Made by a program: the position numbers and the translations under genes. A DNA stretch of 64,000 nucleotides from Myxococcales bacterium. Lineage in GTDB: Bacteria; Myxococcota_A; Polyangia; Fen-1088. The notes below the pieces were generated by a model. That model was not told the DNA's origin, ran no database searches, and saw nothing but the letters and a program-made list of their open reading frames with translations. Shown here piece after piece: positions 14,725-24,274 of the stretch; the stretch's first letter is position 1; each line of letters opens with the position of its first letter. The DNA lies in assembly GCA_003142855.1 (NCBI GenBank), contig PLNW01000063.1:119339-183338 (forward strand). The letters are read 5' to 3'.

Positions 14725-16344
14725 TTGAAACGAAGAAGGCTTTCGGCCGAACTCCTGGGGCTGGTTGCGTCCGGCGGCGGTTCGCGTTGGCGGCCCCGTT
14801 TCCCCTCGGGAATCATCATGCTGGCTCTGGTGGCCGGCCTGATCTTCGCCGGGTGCTGGCTGCTCGATGCCTACTGGCTGGGGCAGCGGAGCGGCCCGTC
14901 CCTGCGCCTGGGCCCGCTGCAGCTCCTGCTCGACCTCGACGCGGGTACCTTGCAAAACGAGCTGGGCGCGCTTGCTCAAATCATCGTGGCGGTCTTGGGC
15001 ATCGCCATCACGGTGGTGTCCATCGTGGTCCAACTGGCCGCGACCCGCTACACACCCCGCATCGCGGACATGTTCTTCCGCGACAGGACCAACCTGGCCA
15101 TCATCGGCTTCTTCGTGGTGGCCTGTCTCAACGCGGTTTGGGTCACGCTCTCGGTCTCCAGCAACTACGTCCCACGCATCACCATCGTGATGACCCTGCT
15201 GATGACCAGCGCCAGCCTCCTGCTCCTCATTCCCTACTTCGCCTACGTGTTCGACTTCCTCGACCCCGGCAAGATAATCCTGCGCATCGGCCAGCAACTC
15301 GTCGATGCAGCCGTGGGTCGCCGGTTGGGCCGCAAGGCCGCGCACGATCTGGCCGCGCGCCAGGCGATGAGTGTGGCGGCCATGGAGCATCTTTCCGACA
15401 TCGCGGTCAACGCCGTGGCTCAGAAGGACAAGATCATCGCCTCCCACGCCACAGCGGCCCTGCGCGAAGCCGTGGTTCACTACCAGCCCCACAAGGCAGG
15501 TCTGCCTGTTGAGTGGTTTGCCGTGGGCCCCCGCATCCGGAGTAACCCTGACTTCATCGCCATGGAGCCTGAGTCTCTGCGCGAGCTTGAGCGCCAGAAG
15601 CTTTGGTTCGAATGGAAAGTCCTGCGCCATCTGCGCAGCGTGTTTTCCGAGTCGCTTAACCATCTTCCCGAGATGGCCCATGTCGTGGCCATCGAGTCCC
15701 GCTACGTGGGCGAGGCTGCCTTGCGGCGCGATGACCGCGCCGTGGTTGCGGTAGTGGTGAAGTACTTCAACACCTACCTGCGCGGGGCGCTCAACGGCCA
15801 CGATGTCCGCGCCTGCTACAACATATTCAACCAGTACCGCCTGCTGGCCGAGCTTCTGCTCCGGCAAGGTTGGTCCGAGCTGGCGCTGACGATTGCGCAG
15901 CACTTTGCCTACTACGGCCAAGTGGCCCGTGGCGCCGGGATGGGCTTTGTCACCGAGACTTCGGCCCACGATCTGGGCTCGCTGTGCGAGCGCGCGTTCG
16001 AGCTTACCTCGCCCGCCCATGACGCCATGCTGGGGATCTTTCTCGAGGTCGACAGGCAACCCGAGACCAAGACTGACGAGAAGGCCTTGCGCGGCGTGCG
16101 CAAGGCTCAGGTCAAGCTAGCCACCTACTATCTGGTCCACGGGGCCGATGCCTACGCGCAGCGCATCTGCGACGACATGCGTTCGGAGAGTCCCGAGCGT
16201 CTCAATTCGATCCGTGCCGAGATGTTGCGCATCCACGCCAAAGACTTCTGGGAGGTCACGGATCGCGGCGTAAACTTCGACTACCTGGACGAATCCTGCA
16301 GGGAAAAGCTCGACCAGTTCTTCGACGGGCTAAGTTTGAGGTAG
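14725..16344 (+). CDS. DUF2254 family membrane protein
   Basis: 539 residues. The TTG at 14725 is favoured over the TTG at 14704 because GGGAG at 14715-14719 sits 5 nt before it. Four hydrophobic segments (roughly residues 30-55, 85-115, 125-145, 155-180) surround the conserved phrase IVVQLAATRYTPRIADMFFRD, followed by a long soluble helical C-terminal half. DUF2254 proteins are predicted inner-membrane proteins of unknown function. The HD-GYP regulator begins 5 bp downstream with its own ribosome-binding site, so the two are probably cotranscribed. A 522-codon frame on the other strand is an antisense artefact. Confidence 0.75.
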   Translation: MKRRRLSAELLGLVASGGGSRWRPRFPSGIIMLALVAGLIFAGCWLLDAYWLGQRSGPSLRLGPLQLLLDLDAGTLQNELGALAQIIVAVLGIAITVVSIVVQLAATRYTPRIADMFFRDRTNLAIIGFFVVACLNAVWVTLSVSSNYVPRITIVMTLLMTSASLLLLIPYFAYVFDFLDPGKIILRIGQQLVDAAVGRRLGRKAAHDLAARQAMSVAAMEHLSDIAVNAVAQKDKIIASHATAALREAVVHYQPHKAGLPVEWFAVGPRIRSNPDFIAMEPESLRELERQKLWFEWKVLRHLRSVFSESLNHLPEMAHVVAIESRYVGEAALRRDDRAVVAVVVKYFNTYLRGALNGHDVRACYNIFNQYRLLAELLLRQGWSELALTIAQHFAYYGQVARGAGMGFVTETSAHDLGSLCERAFELTSPAHDAMLGIFLEVDRQPETKTDEKALRGVRKAQVKLATYYLVHGADAYAQRICDDMRSESPERLNSIRAEMLRIHAKDFWEVTDRGVNFDYLDESCREKLDQFFDGLSLR

Positions 16345-16349
16345 ACTAG

Positions 16350-18002
16350 GTGCTCACAGATGACGCACCAATGACGCCTGACCTGGGCCCCTCCGTCGAT
16401 GATTCTACCGAAGACACTGGTTCTTCAAGCCAGCAGCGGTTCGGGTTCACGCTCAGCACCGAGAGCCCGCGCATTCTGGTCGTCGACGACGAACGCGTGA
16501 TTCGCGAGATGCTGTCGGATTTCCTCGGTCTCGAGGGCTACGTGGTCCGCACTGTGGAGGACGGCGTGCAGGCCTTGGAAGAGCTGCAACGCCGCAGCTA
16601 CAACCTGGTCATCTCAGATCTCAAGATGCCGAACATGAACGGCCTTGAGCTGATCGAAAAGATCACCGAGTTGGGCATTCCAGTGCTGACCGTCATCATG
16701 ACCGGCTTCGGTACCGTCGAAACCGCCATCGAAGCGATGAAGCACGGCGCCTACGACTACGTGCTCAAACCCTTCCGCGTCGAGGAGGTGGTGCACACCG
16801 TGCAACGCGGGCTCGACCGCCAGCGCCTGCAACATGAGAACCTGCGTCTCAAGGACGCCCTGTCCATCTACAAGATCAGCGAGGCCATCGCGACCTCGCT
16901 TTCGCTCGAGCGGGTGCTCGATCTAGTGCTCGATTCCGTGCTCGATGCCGTCAACGCCGACGTCGCCAACTTGCTGCTGGAAAGGCCGCAGCCCGAGCGC
17001 CGCCCCGGGGATCCGTCAGGGCCCTTCGTCGAGTATGCGCGCAAGGTTTCCCCGCGCTTCGGTCCCAGCGACACGGCGCCGCCGCTCAACTTCGCTGAGG
17101 TCTTGCCCCTGTTTCAGGAGGACAAGCCCCTGCTGGCGCATGGCGCCCGCGCGCACCGATTCTTGCTCGGCTTGCCCGAAAAGCGCCTGGTCAGCTTCTG
17201 TTCCATCCCGCTCAAGCTCAAAGGCCGCATCATCGGCATGCTGAGCGCGTACAGCTACAGCAAGGGCGCCAAGTTCAGCGAGGGCCAGCGCAAAATGCTC
17301 TACGTGCTCGGCAGTCGCGCGGCGGTCTCCATCGAGAACGCGCGCCTGTACGAGAGCCTGGTCGACACCAACAAGGATCTCAGTTTCGCCAACGTCTCGC
17401 TGGAAGAGAACTTCCGCCAGACCATCATCGGTTTCGCCCACGCCCTGGAAGAGTCTGACCGCTACACCCGCGGCCATTCCGAACGCGTGTCCACCTACGC
17501 GCGGCTCATCGCGGTGGGGATGCGCATGCCCGAGGCGCAGATTGAAACCATCGTGAAGGTCGGCCTGCTGCACGACGTGGGCAAGATCGGCATCCGCAAC
17601 GATCGCCTCAACAAGCCCGGCAAGCTCACCCCCGAGGAGCTGGCCATGTTCCGCTCGCACCCGGCCAAGGGCAAGCGCATCCTCGAGCCCATCCCTTTCA
17701 TGCGTGACATCGTGCCTGGCTGCTACTGCCACCACGAAGCCTGGGACGGCTCTGGCTACCCCCAGGGCCTGTGCGCCGATGGAATCCCGCTCATCGGCCG
17801 CATCGTTGCTGTAGCCGACGCCTACGACGCCATGACCACAGACCGCGCCTACCGCCAGGCCCTGCCGCATGTCATCGCCTGCGGCGAGCTGGAACGCTGC
17901 AGCGGCACCCAGTTCGACCCCGAGATAGTCCGCGTCTTCTTGATGCATATCGAGGAGCACCGGAAGCTCGAGCTTCTGGCCAGCCACATCGTCCCGCGCT
18001 GA
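16350..18002 (+). CDS. Response regulator with REC, GAF and HD-GYP domains
   Basis: 550 residues from the GTG at 16350, which has TTGAGGT 8 nt upstream (an ATG at 16371 is an alternative). REC domain 41-155 with acidic pair D46/D47, phospho-acceptor D90, T118 and K140. A helical linker leads to a GAF domain (about 175-340). The HD-GYP domain (360-540) retains the metal pair H408-D409 (LLHDVGKIG) and G469-Y470-P471, so it should hydrolyse cyclic di-GMP. The partner histidine kinase is not adjacent. The DUF2254 gene upstream may share its regulation. A strong hairpin terminator lies about 130 bp downstream. Confidence 0.9.
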   Translation: MLTDDAPMTPDLGPSVDDSTEDTGSSSQQRFGFTLSTESPRILVVDDERVIREMLSDFLGLEGYVVRTVEDGVQALEELQRRSYNLVISDLKMPNMNGLELIEKITELGIPVLTVIMTGFGTVETAIEAMKHGAYDYVLKPFRVEEVVHTVQRGLDRQRLQHENLRLKDALSIYKISEAIATSLSLERVLDLVLDSVLDAVNADVANLLLERPQPERRPGDPSGPFVEYARKVSPRFGPSDTAPPLNFAEVLPLFQEDKPLLAHGARAHRFLLGLPEKRLVSFCSIPLKLKGRIIGMLSAYSYSKGAKFSEGQRKMLYVLGSRAAVSIENARLYESLVDTNKDLSFANVSLEENFRQTIIGFAHALEESDRYTRGHSERVSTYARLIAVGMRMPEAQIETIVKVGLLHDVGKIGIRNDRLNKPGKLTPEELAMFRSHPAKGKRILEPIPFMRDIVPGCYCHHEAWDGSGYPQGLCADGIPLIGRIVAVADAYDAMTTDRAYRQALPHVIACGELERCSGTQFDPEIVRVFLMHIEEHRKLELLASHIVPR

Positions 18003-18130
18003 GGGCAGGGCGACCGCGAATCGCTCGGCCGGCGCACGTGTCTTGTCGAGCAGAGCGACCGCAGGTCACCCCTGGCGGTGCGCTACCTTTCGCGTAGGCG
18101 CGACTTGCGGTTCGCCCCGGACCATAGGAA

Positions 18131-18164
18131 AAGGGCCCTGCGGCTTTCGCCCCAGGGCCCTTCT
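18131..18164. terminator. Bidirectional intrinsic terminator
   Basis: AAGGGCCCTG at 18131-18140 and CAGGGCCCTT at 18153-18162 form a perfect 10-bp stem around a 12-nt loop, followed by TTCTT on the plus strand and preceded by TTTTCC-type sequence on the minus strand. It lies between the convergent HD-GYP gene and the giant lipoprotein gene and could serve both. Confidence 0.75.
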
Positions 18165-18184
18165 TGACTACTTTCTAGCCGCTG

Positions 18185-21100
18185 CTACGAGCCGGTGCCC
18201 GTCAACGCCATGGTGGCGCTGTTGCCCGGCGTTCCGGACACGGTCACGCTGCCTGTCGCTGCACCCGATGCGCTGGGCTCGAACCGAACGCCCAGGTCGC
18301 AGAACTCGGACCCGCCGTTGGTGTACCCGAGCCGCTCGCCGGTGCAGTTGTCCCAGATGAGCCGGAAGCTCGATCCAGTCAGCGACGTGCTGAGCAAGCC
18401 GGTAGCCGGCGCACCCACGGCATTCTCGACCCACAGCTGCACCACCTGATGCGCCGTCACCGCGAAGACATTCGGCGACGTCACAATCGGCAGGGTGCCG
18501 AAGTCCGTTGGCGAGGTCGCCAGGTCTGTGAACAAGGCGGAGGCCGTCGGGGGAGTGCTGTTGGCAACGAAGGCCAATGCTCCGATCGCGGTTCCATTCA
18601 GTTTCAGCGATGCCGTGGCCCCATCATTTGCCGCCGTCACCGTCAGCGTATCCGTGAGCGCACCCAGGGTTGCGGTCACTGCCGGGTTGAACGCCACCGT
18701 CACCAAGCACGTGGCACCACTGGCCAGGCCAGTCGATCCTGTGGCCATGTATGTGCCGCAGGTCGCTGGAGACACCGACGTATTCAGTGTGTAGTTCGAA
18801 GTCAACCCACCAGCGAGTTGGATCGTCAGAACGCCACTGGCATGCGTCGACACGCCCAAATTGCTGTTCTTGATGGTGAAGGTCGTCGCTGCCCCCGCGG
18901 TTCCCACTGGCTGAGACCCGAACTGCGCCGTGTTGCTACTCTGGGTCGGCAATATCTGCAGCGCAGACGCATTCATGACGTTGGCAATGAGCGGGTCGGC
19001 CGGGTCCGAGGTGGCCGCTCGCGTGGTCGTGGTCCCGCTGGTAGTCGTGGCCTCCACCAACACATTGTATCCCGCCCCAGACGGAATCGCCTGGGGTGTC
19101 GTCGGTGGGGTGAGGGTCACGGTGAATGAGCAGGTCGCACCTGCAGCGATTGCCTTGTTGCAGTCAGCGCTGACCGAGAAGAGACCGGCATCCGAGGCCC
19201 CATTGGGATCGAGGGTGTTGGGGTCATCCAACGCCGCAGTTTGCAGCGTCAGCACAGAGCTGGCCACATCACCCGTGTTGGTGATGGTCAGCGTCTTCGT
19301 GACCGGTGTGGCCGGGGACGTGATGATGACGTTCCCGAAGTTGTTCCCGCCGGCCGCACTTCCGATGGTCAAGGTCGCAGGCTGCTGGACCTGACCGATG
19401 AACCCGGCCATCACTCCAGTCGCCACCGTAACTGTACCCAACCGGTACTTGTCCCCACCCGGAGGAGCAGTTCCGCCAGGCGCGAAGGCGACCGTGAAGG
19501 TGCAGCTTGAGCCAGCAGCGGCTAGCTGGGTTGTGCTGCCTACGACACAGGGCGAGGCACCCGTGCCCGGGGCGACCACGAAGTCGGAATTTGAACTCGT
19601 CAGCGTCAACGCCGAGGTCACAGGACCGAACACCTGGAACGTCTGCGCTGCCGTCGAAGTCTTCGTAGGCGACGTGACGGGGGTCGGTGCCGTGGCAGAG
19701 AAGTTGAAGAACGACGGCGTGATGTAAGGAGCGCCGCTCGACGCCGCACGCTCGCCCACGGCCGTGATGGCATCAACCGCGCCCGCATTGGAGGCACTGA
19801 GCTCGAACGTCGCCAAGTACTGATGCGTGGCTGCTCCAGCTGCCAGATGGAAGGTCACCTGGCAAAGTCCCTTCGGAGCCAGGCCGGCGCTGCCAATGCA
19901 GCTGGTCCCAGAGGTGTCAGTCGGGAATGGGAAGAACGGGTCAGGCGCACCCTGGAGAAGAACTCCGGCATTCGCCGTATCCGTCCACAGGTAGGTGAGG
20001 GCCGTGGTGGTCACGCCGCCAGCGTTCTTGTACCAGATGGTCACGTTGCTGCTCGACTGGCCCTGAGGCACGGTTCCGAAATTCACCGTGTTGCCGTATG
20101 GGCCAGCAATGACGACATCGTTGGGGTCCTGGCCGTGGTTGAAGCCCACAATCTGGAGCTGGGCCTTCGGCACGATGGTGGCGGTGAGCGCAGACTGGGC
20201 GCCGCCGATTGTGAGTGTGCTGCTCACCAGGCCCGTCCCGGAGGGAGCCGGGTTGAGGCTGAGCACCACGACACAAGTGCCCCCAGCAAGTAGACTGCCG
20301 CTTGCACTGCTGCACGTTGTGGAGGTGCTGTTCGTGTTGAATACGGCGGGGACAAACGGAGACGGGAGGTTAGCGAAGACCAGAGTCGGTGTAGCCGTGC
20401 TCAAGCCGGTATTCGCGACGGTGAACGTGAACAGGGAGCTCGTCCCGCTGGCCGCCACCGAGCCGAAGTCCTGTGACGCCGGAGTGATGGTGATCTGGCT
20501 GGTCGAGGTGCCCTTGAGAGCGACGCTCACAAGCTGCCCGCTGGTCGCATCCGTGATCCTCAAGGTAGCGGTCTCTGCCCCAGCCATAGAGGCGGGATGG
20601 AACCGAACCTTGATCGTGCACGACGCCGGATTGGATCCGCCCAGAGACTGAGTGCCGATGGTCCCGTTGCTGGCCCCGCAGGTTCCCACATCAGTGCCCG
20701 TCGCCTCTTCGAAATCAGCGGAATAGGTACTGGTGGGAATACTGTAGAGGATGGTTCCGGTCTGGGCCGTGCCGACCGCGCTCACGGTCACCGTCAGGAA
20801 GGCGCTCTCGGCAGTGGCGGCAACCTGGCCGAAGTCGTTCGTCAGCGGGGTCACGGCGATCGTCGTCGCTGTGCCTGCGTTGCCGATAAACTGGACTGTC
20901 GAGGTCAGTGTCCCGGAGGTCACTGTCAGCGTTGCGCTCTTGGCGCCCGCTGTCGTCGGGATCATGAGGTACGACAGGGTGCATGTACCGGTGCCAGCAG
21001 CCGCCAGTGTGGCTCCGGAACAGTTGTCGTCTACCAGCTCGAACTCAGCAGCATTGGCTCCCGTGACCGCAAATGACAGCGGTCCCTGGGCAGTGGTGCC

Positions 21101-23821
21101 GAAGTTCGTCACAGTCACCTTCTGAGCATTCACAATCAGTTGACCAGCATCGCTCCCAGCCGTTGTAATTGTCATGGTCGTGGCCACGCTCCCTACGTTG
21201 ACCGTGCCGAAGTTGACGGGCGCTGGAGTGATTGTAAGGGGCCCAGTGGCCGTGCCCGACACGTTCACGCTGGCCGTGCCGCCGTTCGAGCCAGTGATGG
21301 TCAGCGTGCCTGTCTTGTCGCCCGTGGTGGTCTGCGGGTAGAAGTCCAGGTAGACCAAGCACTGCTGCACTCCGCTTGAGACAGTCAGCGCGCTGCTGTT
21401 GCACGTAGTCTTTAGCGGGTCTGTGTTGATCCTGAAATCCGCGGGAGCCGTCGGCGTGGTCACGCCCACGGTCAGGGTATTGGAGTAAGGGCTGGCGCTC
21501 GCACCGCGAACCCTGACCACGAAGACCTTCTCCTGATTGTGGATGTCGTTGGGATCCAAGACGCCAACTGGCACCTGTCCGAAGTTGGTGCCATTGGTCG
21601 AATCCAGCGGCGTGCAGACTCCTGTCAGGACGGTCACGTTGCTTCCGTCGGCGTTGGAGCACGGAAGGATCTCGATGAAGGGCATTCCGATGGCGTTCAG
21701 ATTCGCGCCAGCGGTGCCGCCCTTGGCAGTGGTCACCTGCAGGATGGCAACACGAGTGCCAGCGGCGGTCGGGGTGAAGTTGACCGTCACCTGGCAAGAC
21801 GCACCAGGAGCAAGAGCTGCGGCGCAGGTGGTGGACGCGATCACGAAATCAGCCTTGGCATCACCAGTAGTTGTTACGGTGAGTGCACCCGTGTCGCTGG
21901 GGCTGCTCGGATCGCTTGTGACCGTGAAGGTGACTCCGTTGTTGCCCCCGCTCCCGTTCGGAGCTGCGCCATTCGTCAGGCCAATGACAGTGGCTTTGAA
22001 TTCCCAGGCGCTACCAGGGCAAACAGCGTTCGGATCGTACGCGTGGGGACTGGACGGCAGGGGTTCGGCTCCGGCGCAGGTGGTCGGCGGATCGATAGTG
22101 AGTAGGGCCGCTGCCGTGCCAGTGCCGTGCACAGTCAGGGTTCCGGAGACCGTCCCATCACCAATGGTCACGGTTCCCGTGGCGTTGCCAACCACCGTCG
22201 GAGCGAAGTGGACCGCAACCGCGCAGGTCTTGGCAGGCGCTAGGCCGGCGGCGCAGCCATTGCCCGCGACCACAAAGCCGTTGCCCGGAGCCGAAACAGT
22301 GAGCGGGCCGGTGGCCGCGCCGCCGCTGTTGGTCACGGTGAAGGTAGTGTCGGCACTGACCGCTTTGACCGAGATGGAACCGAAATCGTACGAACTCGGC
22401 GACACTGTCAGCGCGCCTGGGGGCAGGCCGATGCCGGACAGCTGGATAGAGCCCGGGTTTCCAGACGGAGCGCTCACGCTGAGAACTGCGGTCAACGCGC
22501 CTGCCGCGGCCGGCTTGAGAGCCACGTTGACGGTGCAGGTTCCGGCTGCTGCGAGCGAGATGCCGGTGCAGGTATCAGCGCTCATCACGAACTCTGGGTC
22601 GGTGACGGCGAGCGCGAGCGCGCCCGAGGCCGTCGTTCCAGTGTTCTTCACTGTGAAGGTCTGGGCCGTGCCCGTGCTGCCGAGGAGGACTGAACCGAGG
22701 TTGGCCGTGCCGGTCACCGTGAGGGTGGCGGGGCCGACCGAGACGCAGGTCAGGGCGGCCGTGACCGAGGTCGCAGCGCCGCTGCTGTCCGCGATCTGCA
22801 GACTCGCGCTCTTCGTCCCGACGGTGGTCGGCTTGCACACAACCTGCAACGAGCAGTTAGCAGACCCGGCCAGGGGCGTAAGGCATCCCGGGGTGGAGAT
22901 CGCGAACTGGTCCGCGTTGGTGCCGGTCAGGGTCGCCGAGATCGGGCCGGTCGGCAGACCGCCCGTGTTGGCAACGCCGAAGGCCACCGGATCGCTCTGG
23001 GTCGTGTTCGGGGTCTGGAAAGTGGTCGAGGTCGGGCTGATCACCAGCTTGGCCGGGTCAAGGACCGTGGCCGTAACCAAAGCCGTCTTGGTCGACCCAG
23101 CGGCGCTGCAGACCACCGAGTCGGTCTTCGAACCTGACGAGGTCGCCTTGAAGGTGAAACCGACCGTGCAGGAAGCGTTGGCAGCCAGGGCGGCCGGGCA
23201 GACCTTGGCGGCGTCAGCCGTCAGATCCGAACCGCTCACGCTACAAGCGAGGTCCGTAACGGCGACAGTGGCCGTAACGGTGACCGCCCCGGTGACCGAG
23301 GCGCCCGTCGCCACCTTGCTGCCAAGGTCGACACCCGGCACGCTGAAGCTGCCCTGGGCCACGCCGGTGCCGCTCAGGCTGACCGCCAGCGTGCTGGAAA
23401 TCGACAACACCCCACTGACCTTCCCCACCGCCGTCGGCTGGAAGACCACTGAGATGCTGCAGCTACTCGCCGCCGGCACCGAGGCGCAGGTATCGGTGAT
23501 GTTGAACTCATTCGACCCAGTGATACTCGGTACGATTGCGACCGGCTGGGTTCCTGAGTTGGTGACGGTGATGACTTGTGTGGTACTGATCGCGCCGACG
23601 TCAACGCTCCCGAAGGGCACAGAAACCTTGTCAATTGACAGTGTGCCCGCCTGGGGCCCGCCGTCATGTCCGGGGATAATCCCATTGCCGTCCGGTGCCC
23701 GGCTCGCATCGACCGAGGGGTTGGAACTACTTCCACCGCAGCCGGCGACCGCCAGCATGCCGACCAGCCCCAAGCAAGCCGCCTGGAGCAACCGATCGAA
23801 ATTCTTAGAACACGTCGTCAT
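18185..23821 (-). CDS. Giant choice-of-anchor-D (ASH-type) repeat lipoprotein
   Basis: 1878 residues from the ATG at 23821, set by GGAGG 7 nt upstream; the reading from 23872 adds 17 residues inside a hairpin leader. A lipoprotein signal ends in LAVAGC28 (lipobox). The rest is about 15 tandem beta-sandwich domains of 100-130 residues, each with a strand phrase like CTVNVALKPAAAGALTAVLSV and a preceding Cys, typical of the choice-of-anchor-D/ASPM-SPD2-Hydin family. Composition is rich in Thr, Ser, Gly, Ala and Val and poor in Lys. Such proteins are expected to be surface-exposed stalks or adhesins; no enzymatic domain is visible. Long plus-strand open frames within it are artefacts. Confidence 0.85.
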   Translation of the reverse strand: MTTCSKNFDRLLQAACLGLVGMLAVAGCGGSSSNPSVDASRAPDGNGIIPGHDGGPQAGTLSIDKVSVPFGSVDVGAISTTQVITVTNSGTQPVAIVPSITGSNEFNITDTCASVPAASSCSISVVFQPTAVGKVSGVLSISSTLAVSLSGTGVAQGSFSVPGVDLGSKVATGASVTGAVTVTATVAVTDLACSVSGSDLTADAAKVCPAALAANASCTVGFTFKATSSGSKTDSVVCSAAGSTKTALVTATVLDPAKLVISPTSTTFQTPNTTQSDPVAFGVANTGGLPTGPISATLTGTNADQFAISTPGCLTPLAGSANCSLQVVCKPTTVGTKSASLQIADSSGAATSVTAALTCVSVGPATLTVTGTANLGSVLLGSTGTAQTFTVKNTGTTASGALALAVTDPEFVMSADTCTGISLAAAGTCTVNVALKPAAAGALTAVLSVSAPSGNPGSIQLSGIGLPPGALTVSPSSYDFGSISVKAVSADTTFTVTNSGGAATGPLTVSAPGNGFVVAGNGCAAGLAPAKTCAVAVHFAPTVVGNATGTVTIGDGTVSGTLTVHGTGTAAALLTIDPPTTCAGAEPLPSSPHAYDPNAVCPGSAWEFKATVIGLTNGAAPNGSGGNNGVTFTVTSDPSSPSDTGALTVTTTGDAKADFVIASTTCAAALAPGASCQVTVNFTPTAAGTRVAILQVTTAKGGTAGANLNAIGMPFIEILPCSNADGSNVTVLTGVCTPLDSTNGTNFGQVPVGVLDPNDIHNQEKVFVVRVRGASASPYSNTLTVGVTTPTAPADFRINTDPLKTTCNSSALTVSSGVQQCLVYLDFYPQTTTGDKTGTLTITGSNGGTASVNVSGTATGPLTITPAPVNFGTVNVGSVATTMTITTAGSDAGQLIVNAQKVTVTNFGTTAQGPLSFAVTGANAAEFELVDDNCSGATLAAAGTGTCTLSYLMIPTTAGAKSATLTVTSGTLTSTVQFIGNAGTATTIAVTPLTNDFGQVAATAESAFLTVTVSAVGTAQTGTILYSIPTSTYSADFEEATGTDVGTCGASNGTIGTQSLGGSNPASCTIKVRFHPASMAGAETATLRITDATSGQLVSVALKGTSTSQITITPASQDFGSVAASGTSSLFTFTVANTGLSTATPTLVFANLPSPFVPAVFNTNSTSTTCSSASGSLLAGGTCVVVLSLNPAPSGTGLVSSTLTIGGAQSALTATIVPKAQLQIVGFNHGQDPNDVVIAGPYGNTVNFGTVPQGQSSSNVTIWYKNAGGVTTTALTYLWTDTANAGVLLQGAPDPFFPFPTDTSGTSCIGSAGLAPKGLCQVTFHLAAGAATHQYLATFELSASNAGAVDAITAVGERAASSGAPYITPSFFNFSATAPTPVTSPTKTSTAAQTFQVFGPVTSALTLTSSNSDFVVAPGTGASPCVVGSTTQLAAAGSSCTFTVAFAPGGTAPPGGDKYRLGTVTVATGVMAGFIGQVQQPATLTIGSAAGGNNFGNVIITSPATPVTKTLTITNTGDVASSVLTLQTAALDDPNTLDPNGASDAGLFSVSADCNKAIAAGATCSFTVTLTPPTTPQAIPSGAGYNVLVEATTTSGTTTTRAATSDPADPLIANVMNASALQILPTQSSNTAQFGSQPVGTAGAATTFTIKNSNLGVSTHASGVLTIQLAGGLTSNYTLNTSVSPATCGTYMATGSTGLASGATCLVTVAFNPAVTATLGALTDTLTVTAANDGATASLKLNGTAIGALAFVANSTPPTASALFTDLATSPTDFGTLPIVTSPNVFAVTAHQVVQLWVENAVGAPATGLLSTSLTGSSFRLIWDNCTGERLGYTNGGSEFCDLGVRFEPSASGAATGSVTVSGTPGNSATMALTGTGS

Positions 23822-23840
23822 GTAATAGCCTCCGTCAATA

Positions 23841-23897
23841 ACCCAAGTGTTGTTTCCGCAAAGCGTGCGCATTGCAGCAGCCGGAACAGTCTTGGGT
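23841..23897 (-). promoter_or_regulatory. Structured 5' leader hairpin of the giant lipoprotein gene
   Basis: ACCCAAG (23841-23847) pairs with CTTGGGT (23891-23897), and TGTTTCCG (23851-23858) pairs with CGGAACA (23882-23888) with one bulge. A further GCAA/TTGC pair lies inside. The stem ends about 8 nt before the Shine-Dalgarno sequence and 19 nt before the ATG. I could not match it to a known riboswitch class; it may be a translational control or mRNA-stabilising element. Confidence 0.5.
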
Positions 23898-24274
23898 CAG
23901 TAGCCTGTGGAATCAAGAAAAAAAACGAAGCCACGGCGGATCCTTACCCCCGATCCATCCCGTTTTGGACGGAAGTGTAGGCACAGGTAGTACAAGCTCG
24001 TAGACAATTGTTGCCTCCGCGGGGATGAAACCGGAAACCCATGTCATCAATGTATGCTTAGTTACATAGTTTCTATATGGAGAAGCTGGGCGGAGAATGC
24101 GGGACTTGGTTCTGCACCACCGGGCAGAGGGGTTCGCTCGCCGAACCGCCGAGAATGGCTGGCCACGATTCACGAACACGGCCCTCGCGGCTGTGCGGGG
24201 CGAGCCGCGGGATTGGGCTGTCTCTGCGGTCGTGACTTGGCCGCCGTGACTTGGTAGCTTGCGCGGCCAGCGAC
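23898..24274. other. Divergent intergenic region upstream of the giant gene and gyrA
   Basis: About 375 bp without a believable gene. It contains an A8 run at 23920-23935 (a T tract for minus-strand transcription) and an AT-rich patch at 24035-24080, unusual for this genome, that may carry the gyrA promoter; I cannot define a clean -35/-10 pair. A small frame at 24054-24257 is not supported. Confidence 0.4.

Noticed and set aside
14491..16059. 522-codon minus-strand frame over the DUF2254 gene
   Set aside because: Its translation has no family signature and the plus-strand DUF2254 reading is coherent and complete.
23633..23640. TTGACA-like string near the start of the giant gene
   Set aside because: It is inside coding sequence and on the wrong strand for any neighbour.
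21537..23825. 762-codon plus-strand frame inside the giant lipoprotein gene
   Set aside because: It is the antisense of a GC-rich, Thr/Ala/Gly-repeat coding sequence; composition is low-complexity and there is no ribosome-binding site.
23841..23897. The leader hairpin as a cyclic-di-GMP (GEMM) riboswitch
   Set aside because: The GEMM core elements are absent and the stem is simpler; only the GGAAAC string is reminiscent.
24054..24257. Small frame between the giant lipoprotein gene and gyrA
   Set aside because: No ribosome-binding site, Arg/Gly-rich and overlapping the likely gyrA promoter region.
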